Positions 53,701-63,811 are shown, numbered from the stretch's first letter. The stretch is DNA of 64,000 nt from Erinaceus europaeus (GCF_950295315.1 NC_080177.1:79417435-79481434); one strand, 5' to 3'. Numbers and translations are program-made. The notes: generated by a model not told the origin, from the letters alone.

Positions 53701-54993
53701 AGAAAGCATCCTCAATCTAAACTCAGCATCTAAATAACTACCTGTCTCCGTAAGGTACTGATTCCCCTTTATCCATATCAGGAGTCAACCCAGAGGCCTT
53801 TGCATCCTGCATGTGTTTGCACATTGACCGTCCCGTGCAGATCACTTTACTGGGTACAGGTTTCTTGGGTACTGAGTGACTAAGCATACCCTAAATCTGA
53901 AATCATCAGATGTCCACTTTAATTGTCATGCTATTCTGGGCTCTGTTCCTGGACAGCTCTGGGTACCTACAAAGCACGTGGCCTGGCAGACTAGCTGAGT
54001 CACCTGGAGCTCGTCGCCCGGCCGTGACGCTAGAGTGTACTGACAGAACTGGACCCATCAACCCTTGCTCACAACTTGCTTCTGCTCTCAGCGACTCCTC
54101 CCTCCCCTGCTTGCCCATCCAGGGCTGTCCGATGCCCAGTTAGGCCATGCTCTTATCCAGCTGTTGTGGTCTTAAACTATTCCACCTATGGAGAAAAACT
54201 CTCCAGAATCTGAAGCAAGGCCTAGGGAACAGCTGCACACTCTTGCGATGTTGTGTTGAAATGTTGTTGTAAGAGGCTCGCCCAAGGATTATTGAGTATT
54301 CTAGGAGAATATATTCTTGCTTGACTATGTTAATTAAAGGCTCTGACTCTGTGAAGTGAAATATTAGCTTGCAGACTTGCATAGAAGCCAATGTTTCCTC
54401 TCCAGTAGAAAAGAAGCCCTCAAAAGCTAGGCTCATATGCCCTGTAGCATATTAAGCAGTTTTGTAACTATCAGTAGCTTACGGATCCTACAGAAGCCGT
54501 AGTACCTCACATGCTTTCCCAAACAGCCTGACTGTTTTATCATTTCCTCCCTTCATAAAGGAGTTAGATAAGATTTCTTATATGTTCAACTTGTAGTTCG
54601 AAGGCAGGCTTTTAAATTTTGATCATTATACTTGCCCAGCTAAGAACTAGGAGTACTAAGTATTATGAAAGACATGACAGTTAATTTATATTTTTCAGTA
54701 GTCTTAGAACAGTCAGATGATCTGAGATGGTCTTCCCCAAAAGATGGTGCCAGGAAAGGATTCAGAGGCCTTCAAGGGGAGTTCATCATCAGGAAGAGCT
54801 CATGGAAGCCAGTTGTGTATTCTGCTCAAAGTGTCAAAGAAATCAGGCTGAAACCACCATCTTCTTGGACATAGGTGTGGGTCACAAGTCAGACCTCAGC
54901 TGGTTCTTTGGAGAAATGGCTTTTCAAACCTCCTGACCTTGTAAAGGAGACATTATGCATCAACCATCAAGGACATTCACAAAAACAGCCAGG
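53701..54993. other. Repeat-poor island (about 1.3 kb)
   Basis: No SINE, L1 or simple repeat. Composition is balanced to AT-rich from 54150 to 54660. Short frames at 54665 and 54727 lack recognisable domains. Conserved non-coding DNA is possible. Confidence 0.5.
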
Positions 54994-55140
54994 CGTTGGG
55001 GGTGGGGGAGGAGATAAGTCTAATGGTTATGCAAAGGGACTTTCATGCCTCACTCAAGTCCCAGGTTCAATTCCTTGCACCACCAGAAACCAGAGCCAAG
55101 CAGTGCTCTGGTGACAAACGAACAAAACCAACAAAAAGAA
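54994..55140 (+). mobile_element. SINE-D
   Basis: GGGGGAGGAGATAAGTCTAA, GTCCCAGGTTCAATTCC, CACCAGAAACCAGAGCC. Confidence 0.9.
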
Positions 55141-55199
55141 AAATAGCTAGTCCATGACACCTGGCTCCCAGTTGCTTCTGTTAACACAGTAAATAGAAT

Positions 55200-55418
55200 T
55201 AAAAAAAAAAAAATTATTATCTTTTTCTTTATTGGGTAGAGATAGCCAGAAATTGAGAAGGAAGGGGGAGATAGAGATGGAGAGAGACAGAGAGACACCT
55301 GCAGCCCTACTTCACCACTTGTGAAGCTTTCCCCCTGCAGGTGGGGACTGGGGCCTTGAACCTGAGTCCTTGCTCACTGTAGCGTGTGCACTCAACCAAG
55401 TGCGCCACCACCCAGCCC
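55200..55418 (-). mobile_element. SINE-B
   Basis: CAGTAAATAGAAT is duplicated perfectly at 55187-55199 and 55419-55431. Confidence 0.96.
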
Positions 55419-55431
55419 CAGTAAATAGAAT

Positions 55432-55744
55432 ATATTGCCAGCCTTGCTGGGTTGCTCCGAAATACAGAATAATACCAGGAGAGGAGACATGTTGCTGTTA
55501 CTGCTATCTGATGTGCTTTATGTTGTAGAACGCCTACAAATAATATTACTACAACCACCCGCACCCCACCACGCACGAAGTGTATACTTCATGTATACAC
55601 AGTGTACAAAACCCACACCAGGCCCTGGTTTCAGGACTAATTCTCTCAGCGTATTGTGAAGACTGTTTCTTGGTTCAAATCTCTCCTGGGCTTGTACCCT
55701 CAGTTTGCACCTTTAGTAAACTCACTTAAAATCAGGTTTTGTGG
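55432..55744. other. Spacer
   Basis: No recognised feature. Confidence 0.45.
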
Positions 55745-55829
55745 GGGTTGGGGTGTGGGCAGTGGTACAGTAGTTTGAGTACGCAGCCATGCACACGAAC
55801 TTCAAACCACAAGGGTTCAAACCACCACT

Positions 55830-56213
55830 TTTTTTCCTTTCTTTCTTTCTCTCTCTCTCTTTTTTTGAGGGTCATTTAAAAAAAAAATGTATTCATGGCA
55901 TATCGCACCAAAGTAAAAGACTCTGGGGTGGGTGGGGGGAAGAATACAGGTCCAAGAAGGAAGACAGAGGACCTAGTGGGGGTTGTATTGTTATATGGGA
56001 AACTGGGAAATGTTACGCATGTACAAACTATTGTATTTACTGTCGACTGTAAAACATTAATTCCCCAATAAAGAAATTTTTAAAAATACTGTAATTTAAA
56101 AAAATGTATCCATTATTGGATAGACACAGAAACTGAGATAAGAGGGTAAGCTACAGGGATCTTGAACTTGAGTCCTTGTGCACTTAAACCAGGTGCACCA
56201 CCACCTGGCCCCC
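55830..56213 (-). mobile_element. SINE-B inside SINE-C, split by L1
   Basis: The T/CT-rich left part is its inverted tail; the right part (56098-56213) has the body with a large deletion and the head GGGGGCCAGGTGGTGGTGC. Confidence 0.82.
55897..56097 (+). mobile_element. L1 3' UTR inside SINE-B
   Basis: A 200-bp 5'-truncated L1 (GGCATATCGCACCAAAGTAA ... CCCCAATAAAGAAATTTTTA). AAAAAAATGTATTCAT (55881-55896) and AAAAAAATGTATCCAT (56098-56113) are the TSD. Confidence 0.95.
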
Positions 56214-56428
56214 AAGCCCCCACTCTCCACCTGCAGGGGAGATGCCTCGTGAGTAGTGAGGTGGGCTGCAGGTGTCTCTCTTTCTCTCCCTCTTTATCTT
56301 CCTCTCCCCTCTTAACTTCTCTCTGTCCAATAAAATAAAATAAGATGAAAAAAAAATGGCCACCATAGGTGGTGGATTCATCGTACACGCACTGAGCCCC
56401 AGAAATAACCTCAGTGGAAAAAAAAATA

Positions 56429-57145
56429 CCAAGTTTCGTTCTGTTTGGGGATAATGGTTCTTAGGTAAGGTTAGGAACTGTTTCTTCCATGATGTGTGGT
56501 TTGAGCTAGAAGCTCCTGCAGAATTGAAAAAATGTAGCCTAACAATTAAGAAGCAATTGTAAGAGATATGCATGCAGCCATCAAATACAGGACCCGCATG
56601 CAGGGACCTGGGCCAGCTAGAGTGTCACTGGGAGGACAGGAAGCAGGACACCTTGTCTGCCCCAGAGCAGGCCAACAGGAATGGCACATTGAGCTTGAAT
56701 ACAGCTATGCTTGTACCCAGTCTAGAGAGCTGGGCCACGCCAGTCACAGACACATGAGGATATGAGAGAGGTTTTCTTTCAGGTGAGAACCCACAGGTGC
56801 AAAGGGGGAATTCTGAAAAAGGCTGGCCTAGAGCTGCAGGTCAACTGGAAGGAACTGACCATCTACGAAGGAAAGGAAGCCCCAAGAACAAGAGAGTCCT
56901 CCAGGAGCTTCGTGGGAGTCTACTGGGCAGACTGGGAGGGGTCTGTGTATCCGTGCAGCACACGCCAACCCCGTCTACAGCACCAGACATCGTGCACTGC
57001 ACCCAGTTAAGGCCTTAGTATCTCCACTGCTGTCATTACTGGTCATGCGAGCTATCGTTTCTGTGACTCCAAGTCTTTCTACTCTCTAGCTCATGGCTTT
57101 TCAGAGACTGGGTTATCCTCACAGTGTTATTGCCTGCTGAGCACA
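56429..57145. other. Spacer
   Basis: About 720 bp. Frames at 56568 and 56762 are unsupported. Confidence 0.45.
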
Positions 57146-57159
57146 GGTTTCCTGTCTTT

Positions 57160-57362
57160 ATTATTATCTTTATTTATTCATTTATTGAATAGACACAGCC
57201 AGAAATCGAGAGGGAAGAGGGTGATAGAGAGACAGAGAGACACGTGCAACTCTGCTTCACCACTCGCAAAGCTTTCCCCCTGCAAGTGGGGACTGGAGGC
57301 TCAAACCTGGGTCCTTGTGCATTGTAATGTGTGCTCAGACAGTTGTGCCACAACCTGGCCTT
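57160..57362 (-). mobile_element. SINE-B
   Basis: GGTTTCCTGTCTTT (57146-57159) and GGTTTTCTGTCTTT (57363-57376) are the TSD. Confidence 0.95.
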
Positions 57363-57486
57363 GGTTTTCTGTCTTTGGAAAGGACAAAGCTCTGTCTTCT
57401 GAGGGCAGAGTGTTGGGAGGTGAGTGACTAAAGACTGTCTGCAGGCTGGACTGTGGGGGGTGGGGAAACAGCCTTGCTGGAATGCC

Positions 57487-57662
57487 AACACACACACTCA
57501 ACACACACACACACACACACACACCACACACACACACACTCAACACACACACTCAGCACACACACACACTCAGCACACACACACACTCAGCACACACACA
57601 CACTCAACACACACACACTCAACACACACACTCAACACACACACTCAACACACACACACTCA

Positions 57663-57695
<33 letters not shown>

Positions 57696-57718
57696 CTCAA
57701 CACACACACGCACACACC
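57487..57718. repeat. CA-rich minisatellite with ACTCA interruptions
   Basis: (CA)n blocks broken at 12- to 20-base spacing by CTCAA or CTCAG, forming a higher-order repeat of about 230 bp. The frames through it (TQHTHTHT) are artefacts. Confidence 0.95.
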
Positions 57719-57847
57719 TGTTGGTATGCATGAGACCCCTTCTGTTTCATTTGGTTTAAATCCCCCCTGCTTAACACTATTCTATTTACATAACCACTTC
57801 ATTCTATTTACATAACCGTTGTTAACAAGCACCACCCTCCCTCCAGG

Positions 57848-57880
57848 GCATTGGTGGTTCAGTGATAGGATTCTCGCCTG
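57848..57880 (+). other. tRNA-Gly 5'-half-like segment in LTR U3
   Basis: 33 bases starting GCATTGGTGGTTCAGTG match the tRNA-Gly 5' half with two changes. Same U3 location as in copy 1 (38114-38146), so inherited from a common ancestor. Confidence 0.9.
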
Positions 57881-58001
57881 CTCCGCCCCCTCCTTGTCAT
57901 CAGTATTCCCTGATCCTCTCCTTGTCACACTCTGATTTTCGCCAGTCACTTTTCTCTCCACCCTCTCTATGTCACATCCTGTTTTCACCCTACTTGGCAA
58001 G

Positions 58002-58010
58002 TATATATAA
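58002..58010 (+). promoter_or_regulatory. TATA box of LTR copy 2
   Basis: TATATATAA at the same U3 position as TATAAATA of LTR copy 1. Confidence 0.6.
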
Positions 58011-58190
58011 AGATAGCATTGTGAGTTTTACAGTACTTGAGTTTAGCTTAGCTCGGCTTAGATTGTGCTGCGTCCTGCGTGAACAAATAGATACTGCCTA
58101 CAGCTCAACCATGAGTCCCTGGTCGTCTGTTACACGCCCGTGAAGCCAGCCCGGCGAAAACAACATAACCCGTCGAAAACAACACACACC

Positions 58191-59019
58191 CTCTCCTCTG
58201 GGCCTGGGGCTCCCAGGAAGCTCTTGCAAACAAATGTTTTTACTCAGCCCAAGAGGCTCACCAACAGAGCCAATGTCAAAAGCTCAGAGCCATGCTCCCA
58301 GGCTGCAGGCCTCACTGTGGGAAATGGAAGATTCAGGTCGAATCATTCAGACAGATGGAAAGCCCAGCCTTCAGCGGACAAGGAACAGGTCAAAGTCCGA
58401 GGTGCTGTCCTTCAAGAGCCGAATTTCCATTTAGGGAGCAAGACAAGGGCACAGCACAGCATTCTATTGCTGAACATCTGGGGCTGGGCTGGGCTGACCC
58501 TCTCACCTGACAGTCAGGGACAGCAAGCAGTGGAGAGCCACACCCAGCGCAGGGCGTCTTTGGGCCTAACCCCCTGGCCTCCGATCCTGGTTCAATAACA
58601 CCTTTTCCCTTTTCTTCTAAAAACTGTTTTTTTCATGAACCATCACACTGTGGGTACCAGGAACTTCTAGGCTGGTGTACTGAGATCTAGTGAGGAGAGA
58701 TCGGGGTGTTCCACAGGGGACAGCAAGCCTCCACAACAGCGGAATTTGCCCAGATGTCAAATTCATTAAGTGTCCGTAGATACGCGTGGCCATCTAAGTT
58801 AGTCATTCCAGCCCAGAAAAGAAGACATGCGGTAGCTATAGCCCATAGTTGAACGATGCTACTGTCTAGGGAGAAGACAGGTAGGATTCTTCTTTAAATT
58901 TTCCGATGCTACACCTGTGAATGTTTTCCCATTCTCCACTCAGCATTGTTCTGACGCCAAGTGGGTGTCCAGCGACTCTACTCAGAGGCAGCTCAGACCC
59001 CCCTCCCAGCACTGGCACC
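58191..59019. other. Repeat-poor interval
   Basis: About 830 bp. A 152-codon frame partly derives from the LTR and has no recognised domain. Confidence 0.45.
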
Positions 59020-59115
59020 CACTGCAGTTTAAACTCCCCCCTTGCAGGTGGGGGAGAACTTGGATCAGGTCCTTGTATGTGGTGACATATGCTCTGCCAG
59101 GTTCCCCACGTCCTG
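59020..59115 (-). mobile_element. SINE-B fragment, old
   Basis: CCCCCCTTGCAGGTGGGG and CAGGTCCTTGTATGTGGTG are body and tRNA-like parts in inverse order; the tail is not recognisable. Confidence 0.55.
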
Positions 59116-59179
59116 ATATTTTCATCTTTGTGCCTTCTGTCACTCTCCCCCCCCTCCTTCATCCTTTCCTTCTTTCTTA

Positions 59180-59524
59180 TTTTATTTTGCCTCCAGGGTT
59201 ATTACTGGGGTTCAGTGCCTGCACCATGAATCCACTGCTCCTGGAGGCCATTCCCCCGCCCCTTTGTTGCCCTTGTTGTTGCAGCCTAGTTGTGATTATT
59301 ATTGTTGTTGATGTCGTTCGTTGCTGGATAGGACAGAAAGAAATGGAGAGAGGAGGGAAAGACAGAGAGGGGGAGAGAAAGATAGACACCTGCAGACCTG
59401 CCTCACCGTCTGTGAAGTGACTCCCCTGCAGGTGGGGAGCTGGGGGCTCAAACAAGGATCCTTATGCTGGTCCTTGTGCATTGTGCCACCTGCACTTAAC
59501 CCACTGCGCTACTGCCTGACTCCC
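59180..59524 (-). mobile_element. SINE-C with A-type head
   Basis: Inverted 3' unit (CACTGCTCCTGGAGGCCA), CAA-rich linker, A-type body, head GGGAGTCAGGCAGTAGCGCA. Confidence 0.94.
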
Positions 59525-59650
59525 TATCTATTTTATTTTTACCAGAGTACAATTCTGATTTGTAGTGATACTGGAGGACTGCACCTGGGACTTAGGAGTC
59601 TCAGGCATGAAAGTTTTTTTTGCATAACCACTATGCTCTCTCACCTCTAT
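59525..59650 (-). mobile_element. SINE-D, diverged
   Basis: GATACTGGAGGACTGCACC, GGAGTCTCAGGCATGAAAG and TTTGCATAACCACTATGCTC. Confidence 0.8.
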
Positions 59651-60186
59651 CCTAAATTTGATGACTACAGGGTCCGGACTTAGCCAGAGAAAGGAACTTG
59701 AACGGGACAAAAGTAAATAGGTACAGGAACCAAGTGGTAAATGTGGCAGCTGGACAGTATCAGACATGGAAGGGGCATTGACCCTGGTTTACATGGGCGT
59801 TGAGAGTCTGCTAGGCTGCTGATGCTTTTGTTGCTCGCAACTCTTCTGGAATCTGTCTCCACCCAGCACCTGCCCTGCCTGCAACGTCTGCCCTGTGTGA
59901 GCTGGGCTCCTGCTGCCATCTGGTGGCAGTTCATGTGAGGGACACAAGAAAGGCAGGTTTTCATCTTACTGGAGACTTCCTGACTCTGAGCTCCCAGTAT
60001 TTCCTTCATGAACCAAAAGAAAAGGCTGTCTACGCCCTCAGTACACAGGTGCTACTCGTGAGAGTCTCCGTGTCTGCGGGACTTTCTCAGCAGCAACGCA
60101 AGGCAGAGACAGAGATAGAGAGACAGAGAGAGACACTGCTGCTGAAGGAAAGATAGCAGTTAAGAGTGGTATTAGGACTAGCTCTG
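59651..60186. other. Repeat-poor interval
   Basis: Contains a CTCF-like core (59914-59926) and a short GA run near 60105-60140. No gene supported. Confidence 0.45.
59914..59926 (-). promoter_or_regulatory. CTCF-like motif
   Basis: The minus strand reads CCACCAGATGGCA, which fits CCASYAGRKGGCR fully. It lies outside repeats. Occupancy is not inferable. Confidence 0.4.
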
Positions 60187-60403
60187 GGGGCCAGGCAGTG
60201 GCCCAATTGGTTAAGCACACACACTACAGTGCACAAGGACCCAGGTTCAAGCCCCTGGTCCCCACCTGCAGGGGGAAAGCTTCACAAGTGGTGAAGCAGG
60301 ACTGCAGGTGTCTTTCTCTCTCTCTCCCTCTCTATCATCCCCTCTCCTCTCAATTTTTGTCTCCATCCAATAATAAATAAAAATATTAAAAGAAAAACAG
60401 GCA
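60187..60403 (+). mobile_element. SINE-B
   Basis: GGGGGCCAGGCAGTGGCCCA head, GGTTCAAGCCCCTGG, GGAAAGCTTCACAAGTGG, A-rich tail. Confidence 0.94.
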
Positions 60404-60483
60404 TTAAAAAATACTAGCTTAAATTAAAGAAATGAACTCCTTTTGAGTCAGAAATCTGGGCATCTCCTGAGGTAGGAAGTGCA

Positions 60484-60610
60484 GAGCCTGGTGAAATAGC
60501 ATAATGGTTATGCAGAAGACTGTCATGCCTGAGGTTCTGAGGATCCAGGTTCAAGCCCCCACCACCATAAACCAGAACTGAGTAGTGCTCTGGTCTCTGT
60601 CATTAAATGC
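60484..60610 (+). mobile_element. SINE-D
   Basis: AATAGCATAATGGTTATGCA, CCAGGTTCAAGCCCC, CACCATAAACCAGAACTG. Confidence 0.92.
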
Positions 60611-60757
60611 TACCAATGATGCCCTTTTGACTTTGACACTTTATCTTAAATAGGCAAGTAACTGTCCTCAGCTTTTTGCTGTCTCTCTCCAGTGCCTTGA
60701 TAGTTCTCAGTTGTGTTGGAGGGAAGGAAATCATGTGGGTTCAAAGTCAAGAAGTCT

Positions 60758-61024
60758 TTCCCACCTAGTACAAAGTGCAAGGACCCACACAGGATCTGGG
60801 TTCAAGCCCCTGTTCTCCACAAGTGGCGAAGCAGTTCTTTCAGTGTCTTTCTTTCTCTCTCCCTCTCTATTTCTCCCTCCTCTCTCAATTTCTCTCAGTC
60901 CTATCCAATAAAATGAAAAAAAAAAGATGGCTGCAGGAGCAGTGGATTTGTAATGCCAGCACCGAGCCCCAGTGATGATCCTGGAGTCCAAAAAATAAAA
61001 TAAAATAAAAGGAAATAAAAGAAA
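60758..61024 (+). mobile_element. SINE-C
   Basis: The head is eroded; GGTTCAAGCCCCTGTTCTCC, a deleted body, GGAGCAGTGGATTTGTAATG 3' unit, (AAAAT)n tail. Confidence 0.88.
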
Positions 61025-61439
61025 AAGAAGTCATCCAATGAAATGAAAACATAAGGATGTAAGGATGGGGACTTCTGGCCTTCTTGTGTCCCCTCCCACT
61101 TTGCTCCACATGGGGTGAGGACCCCTTGTAGAGCAGAGGGGTGGGTAAGGCGCTGTGCAGTCACGATGGAGGCCTCAATTCACCCCGCAGGAAATGTAGG
61201 GTTCACTGTCCTTCCAAGTAATCTTGATTTGAGGAACAGGGGCTCGAGCCACCTGTACCAGTTACTAAGTGCTGTGTGCCCACAGGAGACACAGCCTGGA
61301 GAAAGGCAGCTTCCCTTGGGAAGATAATTGGGGGTGGGGGACAGTGCTTAGCACATCAAAGAATGAGCATCTCATAGAGGGAAACTTGGTTGGCACACAG
61401 CATCTGTTACATTGACTCCAGAAGGGTGTTGTTGGTAGC
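61025..61439. other. Spacer
   Basis: About 415 bp, nothing recognised. Confidence 0.45.
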
Positions 61440-61558
61440 ATTTAAAGGGTTGTATTGCTACGTGGAAAACTGAGAAATGTTATGCATGTACAAGCAACTG
61501 TATTTACTGTTGACTGTAAGTCATTAATCCCCCAATAAGGAAAAAATAATAAAATAAA
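61440..61558 (+). mobile_element. L1 3' UTR fragment
   Basis: GGGTTGTATTGCTACGTGGA ... TCATTAATCCCCCAATAAGG with A-rich tail, joined directly to element X. Confidence 0.88.
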
Positions 61559-62086
61559 GAGTGTCTCATCAACCTCACCAATGTATCTTGGAACCTCACA
61601 GCTTCAGAGCCCTGCCCCACTAGGAAAAGACAGAAACAGGCTGGGGGTGTAGATCCACCTGCCAATGTCCATGTCCACAAGAGGAGCAATGACAGAAGCC
61701 AGAACTGCCACCTTCTGAACCCCATAAAGAATTTTGGTCCATCCTCCCAGTGAGGGAGAAATGACAGGGGGAAGATGACCAGAGGGCTCTGAACTCCAAC
61801 TCCATCAGGACCCGGAGAGAGAAGAGGAAAAAGGGACGGATATTTGGATGTGGTGTAAGTGTGACTTGAGAAGGAAGAGAAGATGGGGCCATTGGAAAAA
61901 AAAAGAACAAATATAGACAAATATAGACAGTTGTAGAAATAATAGTTAACCCCTATCTGCAGCTTAAGAGAACTGCTGTAGCTTCCAACAGAAGGGGTGG
62001 GGATCCAGATCTCTGGTGGTGGGAACAATGCAGAGTTGTCCTCCTGTTATCTGGTAATTTTGTAAATCACTAATAAAAAGCTAAAA
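61559..62086 (+). mobile_element. Element X, long subtype
   Basis: ACCTCACCAATGTATCTTGG, GAAAAGACAGAAACAGGCTGG, ACCAGAGGGCTCTGAACTCC, then CTCTGGTGGTGGGAACAATG and AAATCACTAATAAAAAGC. The best long-subtype copy for comparison. Confidence 0.9.
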
Positions 62087-62354
62087 AACAAAGTCCTTGG
62101 TTTCCCAAGGAAAGAAACCTCCACCAGGGGGTATGCGATGGTTCCACTCAACTCTAAGCTCTGGCTGTCACTGTCATTTCAGCTTCTCTTGGGCTACAGA
62201 CCAACAGGAAAGGTGGTGACCTTGGCCATCCCTGGACAAGCTGAGGGGACAAAGTGAAGTTTGGCTGTCTGTTTAAGGAGGGCTCGGATAGCAGAAGCTC
62301 AGAGTTCTCAGAAATGAGGGGGTCTGGTGATCCCATGGGCATGCCAAGTATAAA

Positions 62355-62745
62355 CAAGAGTAAGTAGATGGACTACACCAAACTCAAAAGCTGCTGTACA
62401 CCAGAAGCAAACTAGGCCAGGATAATCGGGCATCCCAGTAACTGGGAGATTTGCACATCATACATCTGGCAAGTGACTGATATCAAATATCTATGAAGGA
62501 TGGGTATGGGGGCACTGGGGAGATGGCATAATGGTTATCCAAAGGACTTTCATGCCTGAGGCTCTGAGATCCCAAATTCAATCCTCAGCACCACCATAAG
62601 CCAGAGCTGAACAGTGCTCTGATGTCTATTTTTTTCTCATTAATATATACTAGTGATTAATCATATTAATTAGCATATATATGGAACTTGTACAACTCAA
62701 AAGGAAAAAAAAAACAATAAAAACCAGGTCAAAGAACTTGTTTTC
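62355..62745 (+). mobile_element. L1 ORF2 fragment, interrupted by SINE-D
   Basis: GTAGATGGACTACACCAAAC, GGGAGATTTGCACATCATAC and GTGACTGATATCAAATATCT, resuming at about 62670 (GGAACTTGTACAACTCAAAA). Confidence 0.8.
62505..62650 (+). mobile_element. SINE-D nested in L1
   Basis: CTGGGGAGATGGCATAATGG, CACCATAAGCCAGAGCTGAA. Confidence 0.92.
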
Positions 62746-62849
62746 GAAAGATGGTCAGTCGCATGGTGCAGATGTATGGGGAAAGGTGTTCTACTTTGCT
62801 TTTCATCACAGAAATGCTCGAACCTGGGGCCTTACACACTGTGATGTGT

Positions 62850-63025
62850 GCCCTCCTCCTATTATTTATTTTATTTGTTTAGACAAATAGAAAAGCAAAG
62901 GGGTGGAGAGGGTGGATGACACAGCACTAAAGCTTCCTTCAGGAAGGTGGAGGCAGGGCTCAAACCTGGGTCACACACAGGGCAAAGCAGCTCACACTAT
63001 CCAAGTGAGCTCTGTCACCGGCCAG
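62850..63025 (-). mobile_element. Old inverted SINE
   Basis: GGCTCAAACCTGGGTCACAC and a head-like TGGCCGGTGACAGAGCTCAC on the minus strand. Too diverged for firm family assignment. Confidence 0.55.
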
Positions 63026-63437
63026 AGTTTGTAGCAATGTAAAAGGATTCTACAATTATGGAGCGAAGAATAGCATTGGATTTTAGCGATGAACAGAAAA
63101 TATTATACAGGAAGTTTAATGAGGGTCCATACCTTAAAGAAAAAAATTAATGACCCATAGCAGTTACAATGCAATATTAATCCATTGTTTTAATTTAACT
63201 CAATCTGCAATGATTTTTGAGGGACTGGCTTGAAAAACCAGTGGCCTAGTGGTGAACTAAAGAGCTTCATCATGTCAAAGTCTCTAACAAGATGCAAGGA
63301 GAAATGAGCTGAGTCTTCAGGGAAGTTTCCCATTTCAGGAGAAGTAATATGAAATGACTATTTCCTACCTGCATGATGATATATAGTGAGGTCCAGAAAC
63401 ACAACTAGTTCTCATAGGAAAAGCCAGCGTGCCAGGT
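63026..63437. other. Spacer
   Basis: AT-rich, about 410 bp, nothing recognised. Confidence 0.45.
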
Positions 63438-63523
63438 GTGGGAGGATAGCATAATGGCTATGCAGAGACTGTCATGCCCGAGACTCCGAGTCTGTAAGCC
63501 AGAGCTGATCAGTGGTCTGGTTT
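63438..63523 (+). mobile_element. SINE-D, internally deleted
   Basis: GGATAGCATAATGGCTATGC, then a jump from ACTCCGAGTC to TGTAAGCCAGAGCTGATC, skipping the B-box region. Confidence 0.85.
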
Positions 63524-63552
63524 AAACAAACAAACAAACAAACAAACAAAAA
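63524..63552. repeat. (CAAA)n tail
   Basis: Simple repeat ending the SINE-D. Confidence 0.95.
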
Positions 63553-63811
63553 AGCGAGCATGCACGAGGGTAGAGTTGGGAAAACCAATGACACACTGAA
63601 AGTCCCTTGATTAAGTCAGTCCTGAAAGTCTGGTCTTGAATTTTATAGTGAATCAATTTTCTGTTCCAGTAACTTTTATACTGAGTTTTCTCTTTCTTCA
63701 AACTATAAGCCTCCCTAAGTAAAATAATATTTTGCAACTGTTAATAAAACCCTGTTTCACAGTGCAACTGTAAAAAAGTAGTTACTCCCTGATTTTTCTT
63801 TTTCTACATTA

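Larger units (their letters stand above)
55745..56428 (+). mobile_element. Outer SINE-C of a three-level nest
   Basis: Head to 55829 (GTGGGCAGTGGTACAGTAG ... GGGTTCAAACCACCAC) and the rest from 56214 (CAAGCCCCCACTCTCC ... GGTGGTGGATTCATCGTAC). Partial duplication CAAACCACCAC/CAAGCCCCCAC marks the break. Confidence 0.8.
57719..58184 (+). mobile_element. Solo LTR of an endogenous retrovirus, copy 2
   Basis: 466 bp, TGTTG at the start and CAACA at the end (perfect short inverted repeat), flanked by 6-bp duplications CACACC at 57713-57718 and 58185-58190. A 6-bp TSD is typical of betaretrovirus-like (class II) elements. TATATATAA at about 58002-58010. It has no internal sequence, so it is a recombined solo LTR. 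Confidence 0.92.

Noticed and set aside
57424..57815. Histidine/threonine-repeat frames
   Set aside because: Pure translation of the CA-rich minisatellite.
62121..62132. CCACCAGGGGGT as a CTCF site
   Set aside because: One mismatch at a core position (T for C) and no supporting context.
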